Shown here one piece after another: positions 15,075 to 24,001 of a stretch of DNA of 64,000 nucleotides. The stretch's first letter is position 1. The number at the start of each line of letters is the position of its first letter. Both the position numbers and the translations under genes were made by a program. Source of the DNA: Neisseria perflava (GTDB lineage Bacteria; Pseudomonadota; Gammaproteobacteria; Burkholderiales; Neisseriaceae); NCBI RefSeq assembly GCF_019334725.1, contig NZ_CP079818.1, positions 992,001 to 1,056,000 on the forward strand, given 5' to 3'. The notes beneath the pieces were generated by a model, which was given only the letters and a program-made list of their open reading frames with translations, did not search any database and was not told the DNA's origin.

Positions 15075-16736
15075 ATGCTGTTGGCACTTTCTTTGCGTGA
15101 TTTTGTCATTGTTGAAAACCTGAATCTTGATTTTCAAAACGGCTTTACCGTATTGACGGGCGAGACCGGCGCAGGCAAATCGATTACTCTGGATGCGATT
15201 GGCCTGTTGTTGGGCGATAAAGCCGATTACAGTCAAGTGCGAAGCGGCGCCAAAGAAGCGCAGTTGTCGGCTTTGTTCGATATCAGCGGTTTGCCTGAAC
15301 TGAAAGCGCAGCTGCAGGAGCAAGGCCTTTTGGAAGAAGATGCCGAAGAGCTCAGCATCCGCCGTATTATCGATGCCAAGGGTAAAAGTCGCAGTTATAT
15401 CAATAATCAGGTAGCAACATTGGCGCAGCTGAAAGCTATTGGCGAGCAGTTAATCGATATTCACGGCCAAAATGCCCATCATTCGTTGAATCAAGAGTCT
15501 GCGCAACGCGAGTTGTTAGACGCATTTGCTGGCAGCAAAGAGCAGGCAGAAACGGTCAAACAGCTTTATCAAAATTGGGTCAATGCGAAAAAAGCCCTGC
15601 AAGAAGCGCAAGAGCAGGCAGAAACCATGGCCATCGAACGCGAGCGTTTGGAATGGCAGTTTAATGAATTGAACCAATTGGAGCTCAAACCCAACGAATG
15701 GGAAACCTTAAGCCAAAGCCACGACAGCCTGGCGCATTCGGCCGAGTTGCTGCAAACCGCCGAGCAGGTGAGCGACAGTATAGACGGAGACAACGGCATC
15801 CAACGTCAAATCTACCAATGCCAAAAACTGCTGGGCAATCTGCAAAACATTGAGCCGCGCTTTGCCGAAAGTCTGAATATGCTGGCAAGTATTGAAGCTG
15901 AGTTGGGTGAAATCAGTGCCAATATGCGTGATGTGGCCGGTCGCAGCGACATCGATCCTAATGAATTAGCCGCACAAGAAAGCCGTATGGGCGAATTGAT
16001 GAGCATGGCGCGCAAATACCGCATTGAGCCGGAAGAGTTGCCGCAAAAGTTGGCAGAAATTGACGAGCGCCTGCAAAACCTGCACGCGGCTGCCGATTTG
16101 GAAGCCTTGGAAAATACAGTCGCACGCAATCTTGCCGAATACCACGAAGCCGCGCATATTCTCTCCGCCATGCGTCATCAGGCGGCTGGTCGTTTGGGCG
16201 AAGAGACCACCGAGCATATGCAACATTTGGCCATGAAGGGCGCACGTTTTGACATCGTCTTGTTGCCGTCTTCGCCGACCGCACATGGTCTGGAGCAGGT
16301 ACAATTCCAAGTGGCGGCGAATAAAGGCAATCCGTCCCGACCTTTGAATAAAGTGGCTTCCGGCGGCGAATTGGCGCGTATCAGCTTGGCTTTGCAAGTG
16401 GTTGCCAGCCAATACACGCAAGTGCCGACATTGATTTTCGACGAAGTGGATACCGGTATTGGTGGCGGCGTCGCCGAAATGGTCGGTAAAGCTTTGCGTG
16501 CCTTAGGTAAAAAACATCAAGTCTTGGCGGTAACCCATCTTCCTCAAGTCGCCTCTTGCGGTGAAAACCATTGGCAGGTCCGCAAGCATAGCGAAGGGGA
16601 GCAAACCGTCAGCGAAATCAGCGTGTTGAACCATCATCAGCGCATTGAGGAAATCGCGCGTATGCTGGGTGGCGAAATTATTACTGATACTACACGCAGC
16701 CATGCCGCCGAACTCTTGCATTTGGCAGCCGCCTAA
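15075..16736 (+). CDS. recN: DNA repair ATPase RecN
   Basis: A 553-residue SMC-like protein used in double-strand break repair. It has an N-terminal Walker A (GETGAGKS, near residues 30-37), a central coiled coil (about residues 150-350, rich in Q, E, K and L) and C-terminal ABC signature and Walker B motifs (VASGGELARISLAL, LIFDEVDTGIGG). The start MLLALSLRDFVIVENL has AAGGAA upstream. RecN is also needed for natural transformation in Neisseria, in keeping with the dense DUS here. Confidence 0.96.
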   Translation: MLLALSLRDFVIVENLNLDFQNGFTVLTGETGAGKSITLDAIGLLLGDKADYSQVRSGAKEAQLSALFDISGLPELKAQLQEQGLLEEDAEELSIRRIIDAKGKSRSYINNQVATLAQLKAIGEQLIDIHGQNAHHSLNQESAQRELLDAFAGSKEQAETVKQLYQNWVNAKKALQEAQEQAETMAIERERLEWQFNELNQLELKPNEWETLSQSHDSLAHSAELLQTAEQVSDSIDGDNGIQRQIYQCQKLLGNLQNIEPRFAESLNMLASIEAELGEISANMRDVAGRSDIDPNELAAQESRMGELMSMARKYRIEPEELPQKLAEIDERLQNLHAAADLEALENTVARNLAEYHEAAHILSAMRHQAAGRLGEETTEHMQHLAMKGARFDIVLLPSSPTAHGLEQVQFQVAANKGNPSRPLNKVASGGELARISLALQVVASQYTQVPTLIFDEVDTGIGGGVAEMVGKALRALGKKHQVLAVTHLPQVASCGENHWQVRKHSEGEQTVSEISVLNHHQRIEEIARMLGGEIITDTTRSHAAELLHLAAA

Positions 16737-16743
16737 AAGCCTC

Positions 16744-16780
16744 AAGGCCGTCTGAAAATAGGATTCAGACGGCCTTTTCT
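16744..16780. terminator. inverted DUS terminator after recN
   Basis: AAGGCCGTCTGAAAAT and ATTCAGACGGCCTTTTC form the stem, followed by T. Confidence 0.75.
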
Positions 16781-16851
16781 ATATTTTGCCACCTTTTCAG
16801 GCAGGCAGAATACAAGGTATGATTATATCGTCTATTTACAAGGAAATTTTG

Positions 16852-17808
16852 ATGAAAGTCCTGTTTATCGCCGATCCAATGGCAAGTTTTAAAACCTATA
16901 AAGACACTACTTACGCCATGATGCGTGAAATGGCAAAGCGCGGTTGGCAGCTTTTTCATACCTTGAGCGGAGAATTGTCCGTCCGTGAAGGCTTGGTGGT
17001 GGCTCAGGCGGCGGCATTTGAGTTTGTCGGCGCGAAGAACGATGACGATCATGAATGGTTTAAAGCAGAGGCAAAAGTTCAGACGGCCTTGAAAGATTTC
17101 GATGCGGTCATTATGCGCACTGATCCGCCGTTTGATATGCAATATCTGTATGCGACCCAGTTTTTGACGTTGGCACAGCAGCAGGGCGCAAAAGTATTTA
17201 ACAGCGGACAAGCAATGCGCGATTTCAATGAGAAATTGGCGATTTTGAACTTCAGCCAGTTTACCGCGCCCACTTTGGTTACAACACGTTCCGCCGATGT
17301 CCGTGCCTTTTTGAAAGAACACGGCGACATCATCATCAAACCTTTGGACGGCATGGGCGGTATGGGCATTTTCCGCCTGACCGAATCCGACCCCAATATC
17401 GGCAGTATTTTGGAAACCCTGATGCAGCTTGATTCACGCACCATCATGGCGCAACGTTATATTCCTGAAATCGTACATGGCGACAAGCGCATTCTGATTA
17501 TCGGCGGGGAAGTTGTTCCGTATGCTTTGGCGCGTATTCCGCAAAACGGCGAAACGCGCGGCAACTTGGCTGCCGGCGGCCGCGGCGTGGCGCAGGAGTT
17601 GAGCGAGCGCGACCGTGAGATTGCAGAAACCCTTGCGCCGGAATTGAAGCGCCGCGGTATTTTGCTTGCCGGTTTGGATGTCATCGGCAGCAATCTGACC
17701 GAAGTTAACGTAACCAGCCCGACCGGCTTCCAAGAAATCATGAAGCAAAAAGATTTCGACGTTGCCGCCATGTTCGCAGATGCCGTTGCATCTTGGGCAA
17801 AACAATAG
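16852..17808 (+). CDS. gshB: glutathione synthetase
   Basis: A 318-residue ATP-grasp ligase joining glycine to gamma-glutamylcysteine. The N-terminal MKVLFIADPM and the ATP-grasp motifs IIKPLDGMGGMGIFR and NVTSPTGFQEI are intact. The start at 16852 follows AAGGAAATTTTG; the 22 codons before it are not conserved-looking. A DUS core lies in frame near 17078. An inverted DUS follows. Confidence 0.96.
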   Translation: MKVLFIADPMASFKTYKDTTYAMMREMAKRGWQLFHTLSGELSVREGLVVAQAAAFEFVGAKNDDDHEWFKAEAKVQTALKDFDAVIMRTDPPFDMQYLYATQFLTLAQQQGAKVFNSGQAMRDFNEKLAILNFSQFTAPTLVTTRSADVRAFLKEHGDIIIKPLDGMGGMGIFRLTESDPNIGSILETLMQLDSRTIMAQRYIPEIVHGDKRILIIGGEVVPYALARIPQNGETRGNLAAGGRGVAQELSERDREIAETLAPELKRRGILLAGLDVIGSNLTEVNVTSPTGFQEIMKQKDFDVAAMFADAVASWAKQ

Positions 17809-17812
17809 AACC

Positions 17813-17862
17813 AAAGGCCGTCTGAAGATTGACCCGACCGTTTCTCTTCAGACGGCCTTTTT
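17813..17862. terminator. inverted DUS terminator after gshB
   Basis: AAAGGCCGTCTGAAGA pairs with TCTTCAGACGGCCTTT, followed by TTT. Confidence 0.7.
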
Positions 17863-17873
17863 ATGTTGAGAAT

Positions 17874-18260
17874 ATGATGGAACCATCTTCCTACGCATCT
17901 GAAAAAAAAGGTAAAAACGGCATTAAGCGCATCATTAATGCGTTCGGTTATTCCAAAGACGGACTGGCTGCCGCGTACCGTTATGAAAGTGCATTTCGCC
18001 AAGTTTTTTGGTTGAACCTGATTTTAATTTTTTTTGCTTTGTTCCTTGATTTCGGCCCGCTCACTAAAATGGTGCTTGTTGTCGCATCGTTTATTTCACT
18101 GATTACCGAATTGTTTAATACCGCCGTCGAGGCAGCCGTTGACCATACCTCTACTGAAAAACACGAGCTGGCCAAGCGTGCCAAAGATGCCGGTTCGGCC
18201 GCGCAACTGATGGCTTTGTTCATGTTATTTATTGTTTGGATTGTTGCATTAACTGCTTAG
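17874..18260 (+). CDS. dgkA: diacylglycerol kinase DgkA
   Basis: A 128-residue small trimeric membrane kinase that returns diacylglycerol to phosphatidic acid. Three membrane helices are evident. The active-site stretch ITELFNTAVEAAVDHTSTEKHELAKRAKDAGSAAQ matches the family, with the metal-binding glutamates in ELFNTAVE. ATGs at 17874 and 17877 are both possible starts. It lies 12 bases after the gshB terminator. Confidence 0.92.
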   Translation: MMEPSSYASEKKGKNGIKRIINAFGYSKDGLAAAYRYESAFRQVFWLNLILIFFALFLDFGPLTKMVLVVASFISLITELFNTAVEAAVDHTSTEKHELAKRAKDAGSAAQLMALFMLFIVWIVALTA

Positions 18261-18391
18261 AAATGTGGTAATATGGTAATTCATTAGGATTAGATAGTAT
18301 TAGTTAATCTATATCAAAGTTTTCAGACGGCCTTCGGTTGTAAGATGAAGGCTGTATATCCCAGCCATTTGGCAAACATAAGGAGCAAAAC

Positions 18392-18871
18392 ATGAAAAAA
18401 TTAATGGCAACCCTGATTCTGGCAGGCTTGGCAACTTCCGTATCTGCAGCCGGTATCTATATTGAAGACGGTTGGGCACGTTCTACCGTTGAAGGTATGA
18501 AAATGGGTGGCGCATTCATGAAAATCCACAACGATGAAGCTAAAAAAGACTTCTTGGTTGGCGGCAGCAGCCCGGTAGCCGAGCGTATCGAAGTACATAC
18601 CCATGTAAACGACAACGGCGTAATGCGCATGCGCGAAGTTAAAGGCGGCATCCCGCTGGAAGCAAAAGGCGTAACTGAGCTGAAACCAGGCAGCTACCAC
18701 GTTATGTTCATGGGTCTGAAAAAACCGCTGAAAGAAGGCGAAAAAGTACCTGTAACCCTGAAATTCAAAAACGCGAAATCTCAAACTGTTGAGCTGGAAG
18801 TGAAAACTGCACCGCAATCCGGCATGGATCACGGTCACGGCCATGGTCACGGTGGCGCGCATCAGCACTAA
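18392..18871 (+). CDS. PCu(A)C-type periplasmic copper chaperone
   Basis: A 159-residue protein with a signal peptide (MKKLMATLILAGLATSVSAA) and one PCu(A)C domain. The copper ligands follow the usual H..M..H.M pattern: VHTHVNDNGVMRMREV and YHVMFMG. The C-terminus is a histidine tail (HGHGHGHGGAHQH) that probably adds copper binding. Neisserial homologues supply copper to periplasmic cuproenzymes such as the nitrite reductase AniA. The ribosome-binding site is AAGGAG. Confidence 0.88.
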   Translation: MKKLMATLILAGLATSVSAAGIYIEDGWARSTVEGMKMGGAFMKIHNDEAKKDFLVGGSSPVAERIEVHTHVNDNGVMRMREVKGGIPLEAKGVTELKPGSYHVMFMGLKKPLKEGEKVPVTLKFKNAKSQTVELEVKTAPQSGMDHGHGHGHGGAHQH

Positions 18872-18889
18872 TTGCTTGAATTTGCATAT

Positions 18890-18930
18890 AAAGGCCGTCT
18901 GAAAGTCATTGGGCTTTCAGACGGCCTTTT
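18890..18930. terminator. inverted DUS terminator
   Basis: AAAGGCCGTCTGAAAG pairs with CTTTCAGACGGCCTTT, followed by T, after the copper chaperone gene. Confidence 0.75.
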
Positions 18931-18997
18931 CTGTCGCTAAATCAAAATGTGCTAAAATTATGCTTTAAAAAATGCATTTGAAACCCACATTCCACTC

Positions 18998-20101
18998 ATG
19001 AATACTACCAACACACCAACAAACATCATCGTCGGCCTTTCCGGCGGCGTCGATTCATCCGTTACCGCGGCCTTGCTCAAACAGCAAGGCCATCAAATCA
19101 GCGGCGTGTTCATGCAGAACTGGGAAGATGACGACAACGACGAATATTGCAGCATCAAACAAGACTCCTTTGATGCCATTGCCGTTGCCGATATCATCGG
19201 AATCGATATCGACATCGTCAATTTTGCCGCGCAATATAAAGACAACGTATTTGCCTATTTCCTCACAGAATACAGCGCAGGCCGTACGCCAAATCCGGAT
19301 GTCTTGTGCAATGCCGAAATCAAATTCAAATGCTTTTTAGACTACGCCATCGAGCAGGGCGCCGATACCATTGCCACCGGACACTATGCCCGCAAAGAAA
19401 TTCGCAACGGCGTGCATTACCTGCTCAAAGGCTTGGATCAAAACAAAGACCAAAGCTATTTCTTATACCGCCTCAAACCTTTCCAACTGGAGCGCGCGAT
19501 TTTCCCATTGGGCGAGTTGGAAAAGCCTGAAGTCCGCCGTCTTGCCGAAGAATTCAAATTACCGACTGCAACCAAAAAAGACAGTACCGGTATTTGCTTT
19601 ATTGGTGAACGCCCGTTCCGCGAATTTCTGCAAAAATACCTGCCGACCAATAATGGCAAAATGGTTACCCCTGAAGGCAAAGTAGTCGGCGAACACGTCG
19701 GCTTGATGTTTTACACGCTGGGCCAACGCAAAGGCTTGGGTATCGGCGGCGCAGGCGAACCATGGTTTGTCGCGGCCAAGGATTTGACCAAAAACGAACT
19801 GATTGTCGTCCAAGGCCATGACCATCCTTTGCTTTATACACAAAGCCTGATTATGAACGATTTGAGTTTCACATTGCCGGAACGTCCGAAAGAAGGCCGC
19901 TATACCTGCAAAACGCGCTACCGCATGGCTGACGCGCCTTGTACGTTGCGTTACTTGGATGATAAAACCATCGAGCTTGTTTTTGACGAGCCGCAATGGG
20001 CGGTAACTCCCGGACAGTCAGCGGTACTGTACGACGGCGATGTGTGCTTGGGCGGCGGTATCATCATGTCCACCGACAAGCCTGTCATTATTACTGCTTA
20101 A
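18998..20101 (+). CDS. mnmA: tRNA-specific 2-thiouridylase MnmA
   Basis: A 367-residue enzyme that thiolates U34 of Lys, Glu and Gln tRNAs. It has the PP-loop GLSGGVDSS (residues 13-21) and two catalytic cysteines, C104 (NPDVLCN) and C200 (STGICFIG). The C-terminal tRNA-binding part (TLGQRKGLGIGG) is present. It would receive sulfur through a Tus-type relay. Confidence 0.96.
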   Translation: MNTTNTPTNIIVGLSGGVDSSVTAALLKQQGHQISGVFMQNWEDDDNDEYCSIKQDSFDAIAVADIIGIDIDIVNFAAQYKDNVFAYFLTEYSAGRTPNPDVLCNAEIKFKCFLDYAIEQGADTIATGHYARKEIRNGVHYLLKGLDQNKDQSYFLYRLKPFQLERAIFPLGELEKPEVRRLAEEFKLPTATKKDSTGICFIGERPFREFLQKYLPTNNGKMVTPEGKVVGEHVGLMFYTLGQRKGLGIGGAGEPWFVAAKDLTKNELIVVQGHDHPLLYTQSLIMNDLSFTLPERPKEGRYTCKTRYRMADAPCTLRYLDDKTIELVFDEPQWAVTPGQSAVLYDGDVCLGGGIIMSTDKPVIITA

Positions 20102-20107
20102 TAAAAG

Positions 20108-20157
20108 GGCCGTCTGAAAACGAAGCGGCAGATTGAATAAAGCCTTTCAGACGGCCT
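20108..20157. terminator. inverted DUS pair after mnmA
   Basis: GGGCCGTCTGAAA (one-base variant) and TTTCAGACGGCCT flank a 25-base loop. Confidence 0.5.
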
Positions 20158-20194
20158 CGATTTCAAAAAACGACTAAATAAAAGACTGATCAAC

Positions 20195-21850
20195 ATGGAA
20201 AAACTCTGGCTCAAAAGCTACGAACAAGGCGTCAACCCCGAAATCGATATCTCTCAATACAGCTCCATCAGCGACGTATTCCGTCAAAGTGTCGAGAAAT
20301 TCTCGGATAAACCTGCTTTTCAAAACATGGGCAAAACGCTGACTTATGCCGAAGTGGGCAAGTTGGCGACCGATTTTGCGTCTTACCTGCAAAACGTATT
20401 GAAACTGCCGCGCGGTGAGCGTGTGGCAATTATGATGCCGAACGTTTTGCAATATCCGATTGCGCTTTTCGGTATTTTGCAGGCAGGTTTGGTGGCAGTG
20501 AATACGAATCCGCTTTATACGCCGCGCGAGTTGGAACATCAGTTGAAAGACAGCGGCGCGACAACGATTGTCGTGTTGGAGAACTTTGCCAATACGCTGG
20601 AATTGGTGTTGCCGCGTACACAAATCAAACATGTGATTGTCGCGTCGGTCGGCGAGATGTTCGGCATGATTAAGGGCGCGTTGATGAACTTCGTCATCCG
20701 CAAAGTGAAAAAAATGGTGCCGGAATACCGCATTCCCAATACCATCACTTTTCAGACGGCCTTGAAGCAAGGTGCGGCCAATACGTTCAAGCCAGTCGAG
20801 TTGACGCGCGACGATACTGCCTTGCTGCAATATACAGGCGGTACAACCGGTTTGGCGAAAGGCGCCGTCCTTAGTCACGGCAATATCTGCGCCAATATGC
20901 TTCAGGCGAAAGAATGGATTAAATTCCAACTGAGCGAAGGCGAAGAAACCGTCATCGCCGCGCTGCCGCTTTACCACATCTTTGCCTTGACGGTAAACCT
21001 GATGATTTTCGCCAATACCGGTTCTAAAATCATCCTGATTACCAACCCTCGCGATATGAAAGGATTTATCGGTGAATTGAAAAAAGAGCCGATCAGCGTA
21101 TTCATCGGTGTGAATACCCTGTTTAATGCGATGGTCAACCGTCCGGATTTTGCCGAAGTTGATTTTTCCCGTTTGAAGCTGACTTTGGGCGGCGGTATGG
21201 CAACACAAAAAGCCGTGGCGGAAAAATGGAAAAAAATTACTGGTACGCCGATTGTGGAGGCTTACGGCTTGACCGAAGCCAGCCCGGGCGTATGTTGTAA
21301 TCCTTTGAATATCGAAGCTTACAGCGGTGGTATCGGCTTGCCTGTTTCTTCAACCGAGGTCGAATTGCGTGATGCAGACGGCAAAGAAGTGCCTATCGGA
21401 CAACCGGGCGAATTGTGGGTACGCGGCCCGCAAGTGATGAAAGGCTATTGGAACCGTCCGGAAGAAACCGCCAAAGCAATCGATGCGCGCGGCTTTTTGG
21501 AGACCGGCGACATTGCTGTTATGGATGAAAAAGGTTGGTTGAAGCTGGTGGACCGCAAAAAAGATTTGATTGTGGTATCTGGTTTCAATGTGTATCCGAA
21601 CGAAATTGAAGAAGTGGTGGCTAGCAATGACAAGGTTTTGGAAGTCGCCTGTATCGGCGTGAAAAATGAGAAAACCGGCGAAGCGATTAAGGTCTTCGTC
21701 GTACGCAAAGATCCGTCTTTGACCAAGGAAGAGTTGATCGATTTCTGCCGTAAAGAGCTGACGGCGTATAAAGTGCCGAAAGACATCGAATTCCGCGACG
21801 AGTTGCCAAAATCCAACGTTGGCAAAATCCTGCGCCGCGAACTGCGCTGA
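20195..21850 (+). CDS. fadD: long-chain fatty acid-CoA ligase
   Basis: A 551-residue AMP-forming ligase that activates fatty acids with CoA. The P-loop YTGGTTGLAKGA, the central AYGLTEASPG, the hinge GDIAVMDEKGWLKLVDRKKDLI and the C-terminal lysine motif PKSNVGKILRREL are all present. It starts with MEKLWLKSY. An in-frame DUS complement sits near 20752. It may serve exogenous fatty acid use or lipid repair. Confidence 0.9.
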   Translation: MEKLWLKSYEQGVNPEIDISQYSSISDVFRQSVEKFSDKPAFQNMGKTLTYAEVGKLATDFASYLQNVLKLPRGERVAIMMPNVLQYPIALFGILQAGLVAVNTNPLYTPRELEHQLKDSGATTIVVLENFANTLELVLPRTQIKHVIVASVGEMFGMIKGALMNFVIRKVKKMVPEYRIPNTITFQTALKQGAANTFKPVELTRDDTALLQYTGGTTGLAKGAVLSHGNICANMLQAKEWIKFQLSEGEETVIAALPLYHIFALTVNLMIFANTGSKIILITNPRDMKGFIGELKKEPISVFIGVNTLFNAMVNRPDFAEVDFSRLKLTLGGGMATQKAVAEKWKKITGTPIVEAYGLTEASPGVCCNPLNIEAYSGGIGLPVSSTEVELRDADGKEVPIGQPGELWVRGPQVMKGYWNRPEETAKAIDARGFLETGDIAVMDEKGWLKLVDRKKDLIVVSGFNVYPNEIEEVVASNDKVLEVACIGVKNEKTGEAIKVFVVRKDPSLTKEELIDFCRKELTAYKVPKDIEFRDELPKSNVGKILRRELR

Positions 21851-21869
21851 TATATAGAATCAGTATGAT

Positions 21870-21903
21870 AAGGCCGTCTGAAAACGCTGTTTTCAGACGG
21901 CCT
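21870..21903. terminator. inverted DUS terminator after fadD
   Basis: AAGGCCGTCTGAAAAC pairs with GTTTTCAGACGGCCT with a tiny loop. Confidence 0.7.
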
Positions 21904-21917
21904 GAAGCTTTTGCCGT

Positions 21918-21947
21918 TTGCCAGAATATGCTGCTTCAAGTTAAAAT
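21918..21947 (+). promoter_or_regulatory. probable pyrG promoter
   Basis: TTGCCA (21918-21923) and TAAAAT (21942-21947) are 18 bases apart, 28 bases before the pyrG start. Confidence 0.5.
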
Positions 21948-21974
21948 CACACATTCCAACATGGGTATCACATC

Positions 21975-23609
21975 ATGACTAAATTTATTTTCGTAACCGG
22001 CGGCGTTGTATCTTCTTTGGGTAAAGGTATCGCCGCCGCTTCTATTGCTACTATTCTCGAGTCGCGTGGCTTGAACGTGACCATGCTTAAGCTCGACCCG
22101 TATATCAACGTTGACCCGGGTACCATGAGCCCGTTTCAACACGGCGAAGTATTCGTGACCGATGACGGCGCGGAAACCGACCTCGACCTCGGTCATTACG
22201 AGCGTTTCATCAACGCCACCATGACCCGCCGCAACAGCTTCAGTACCGGCCAAGTCTATGAAAACGTGATTGCTAAAGAGCGTCGCGGCGACTATTTGGG
22301 CGGTACCGTACAAGTGATTCCGCACATTACCGATGAAATCAAACGCCGTATCCATGAAGGCGCGGCTGGTTATGATGTGGCGATTGTTGAAATCGGCGGT
22401 ACAGTCGGCGATATCGAATCGTTGCCTTTCTTGGAAGCCATCCGCCAAATGCGCAGCCAGCTTGGCCGCAATAATACATTGTTTGCCCACCTGAGCTATG
22501 TTCCTTACATTGCCGCCGCCGGTGAAATTAAAACCAAACCGACCCAGCATACCGTTAAAGAAATGTTGAGCATCGGTTTGCAACCGGACATCCTGATCTG
22601 CCGTATGGACAGAGAAATGCCTGCGGACGAGCGTCGTAAGATTGCATTGTTCTGTAACGTTGAAGAACGCGCCATCGTGGGCAGCTACGATGTGGACAGC
22701 ATTTACGAATGCCCTGAAATGCTGCACAACCAAGGCATCGACAGCATTATTACCGAGCAGTTGCAGCTGAATGTCAAACAAGCCGATTTGACCGAATGGA
22801 AGAAAATCGTTCACGCGATTCAAAATCCGAAACACACCGTCAAAATTGCGATGGTCGGCAAATACGTTGATTTGACCGAGTCCTACAAATCATTGATCGA
22901 AGCCCTGAAACACGCCGGTATTCACACTGAAACCGACGTACAAATTACCTTTGTCGACAGCGAAAGCATCGAGAAGAGCAATGGCGACGTTTCCATGCTC
23001 AAAGACATGGACGCGATTTTGGTGCCGGGCGGCTTCGGTTCACGCGGCGTGGAAGGCAAAATTGCCGCCGTACGCTATGCGCGTGAAAACAACGTACCAT
23101 ACTTGGGCATCTGCCTGGGCATGCAAATTGCCCTGATTGAGTACGCCCGCGATGTTGCAGGCTTGAAAGGTGCGAACTCTACCGAGTTTGATTTGAAATG
23201 CGCCGCGCCTGTCGTTGCCCTGATTGACGAATGGCAAACTGCCGACGGCAGCGTAGAAACCCGTGACGAATCTGCCGATTTGGGCGGTACCATGCGTTTG
23301 GGCGCGCAAGAAGTTGACCTCAAACCGGGCAGCCTTGCCGCAAAAATCTACGGCAGCGAACATATCCGCGAACGTCATCGCCACCGCTACGAGGTCAACA
23401 ACAACTATGTTCCTCAGTTGGAAAAAGCCGGTTTGGTCATTGGCGGCGTATCTGCAGGCCGCGAGCGTTTGGTTGAAACCATCGAATTGCCAAATCATCC
23501 TTGGTTCTTCGCGTGTCAGTTCCATCCGGAATTTACTTCCAATCCGCGCAAAGGCCATCCTTTGTTCAGCGCGTTTGTGAAAGCCGCGTTGGGTAACAAA
23601 AAAGCCTGA
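21975..23609 (+). CDS. pyrG: CTP synthase
   Basis: A 544-residue enzyme making CTP from UTP and glutamine. The N-terminal synthetase domain begins MTKFIFVTGGVVSSLGKG. The C-terminal class I glutamine amidotransferase has the nucleophile C in LGICLGMQ and the His/Glu pair in FHPEF. The length is typical of the family. A hairpin terminator lies directly downstream. Confidence 0.97.
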   Translation: MTKFIFVTGGVVSSLGKGIAAASIATILESRGLNVTMLKLDPYINVDPGTMSPFQHGEVFVTDDGAETDLDLGHYERFINATMTRRNSFSTGQVYENVIAKERRGDYLGGTVQVIPHITDEIKRRIHEGAAGYDVAIVEIGGTVGDIESLPFLEAIRQMRSQLGRNNTLFAHLSYVPYIAAAGEIKTKPTQHTVKEMLSIGLQPDILICRMDREMPADERRKIALFCNVEERAIVGSYDVDSIYECPEMLHNQGIDSIITEQLQLNVKQADLTEWKKIVHAIQNPKHTVKIAMVGKYVDLTESYKSLIEALKHAGIHTETDVQITFVDSESIEKSNGDVSMLKDMDAILVPGGFGSRGVEGKIAAVRYARENNVPYLGICLGMQIALIEYARDVAGLKGANSTEFDLKCAAPVVALIDEWQTADGSVETRDESADLGGTMRLGAQEVDLKPGSLAAKIYGSEHIRERHRHRYEVNNNYVPQLEKAGLVIGGVSAGRERLVETIELPNHPWFFACQFHPEFTSNPRKGHPLFSAFVKAALGNKKA

Positions 23610-23621
23610 TTGATGTGATTG

Positions 23622-23650
23622 AAAAAGCACCCGTTTCCGGGTGCTTTTTT
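23622..23650 (+). terminator. intrinsic terminator of pyrG
   Basis: AAAAAGCACCCG and CGGGTGCTTTTTT form a strong stem with a TTTC loop. Confidence 0.88.
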
Positions 23651-23671
23651 GTTTTCAGACGGCCTTAGAAG

Positions 23672-23764
23672 TTATTTGTCTTCATTGACTTCGCGGTCGT
23701 TTAAAGGTTGTACGGGACGGTTGTTTTCGCCGCCGATAATGTCGCGCATAGCTTTAAACTGCGC
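23672..23764 (-). pseudogene. 3' remnant of an unidentified gene
   Basis: On the minus strand a frame reads ANAAQFKAMRDIIGGENN then RPVQPLNDREVNEDK and stops at 23672-23674. It has protein-like composition and GC-rich codon use but no upstream reading frame: a TAG stands directly before it, and AT-rich sequence follows. It looks like the preserved C-terminal end of a gene whose front was deleted. I do not recognise the family. The rest of the pyrG-porin gap (to 24001) holds a DUS pair and the porin leader only. Confidence 0.4.
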
Positions 23765-23823
23765 CGCATTTGCCTAAACCGGAGTTTTTAAGACAACCCA
23801 AGTCACGTTTTCGCTGCAAATAG

Positions 23824-23857
23824 GAAAGGCCGTCTGAAATTTCTTTCAGACGGCCTG
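23824..23857. terminator. inverted DUS pair upstream of porin
   Basis: GAAAGGCCGTCTGAAA pairs with TTTCAGACGGCCT over a short loop, in the pyrG-porin gap. Confidence 0.6.
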
Positions 23858-24001
23858 TTTTATTTAAAAATGTTGTAAAAAGTCTAAACTCTAATGAATA
23901 AAAGTGTCTATCAAGATGAAAGTAGTTGTTTGTAGCGTTGGAAAACATTAATATTGCCAAACGTGTTTTCACGAGATTTTAACTTTGTTTTGGAGAGAAT
24001 A

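Noticed and set aside
23754..23972. 72-codon minus-strand ORF before the porin
   Set aside because: It crosses a DUS pair and AT-rich leader, has no ribosome-binding site, and is in a different frame from the remnant gene end.
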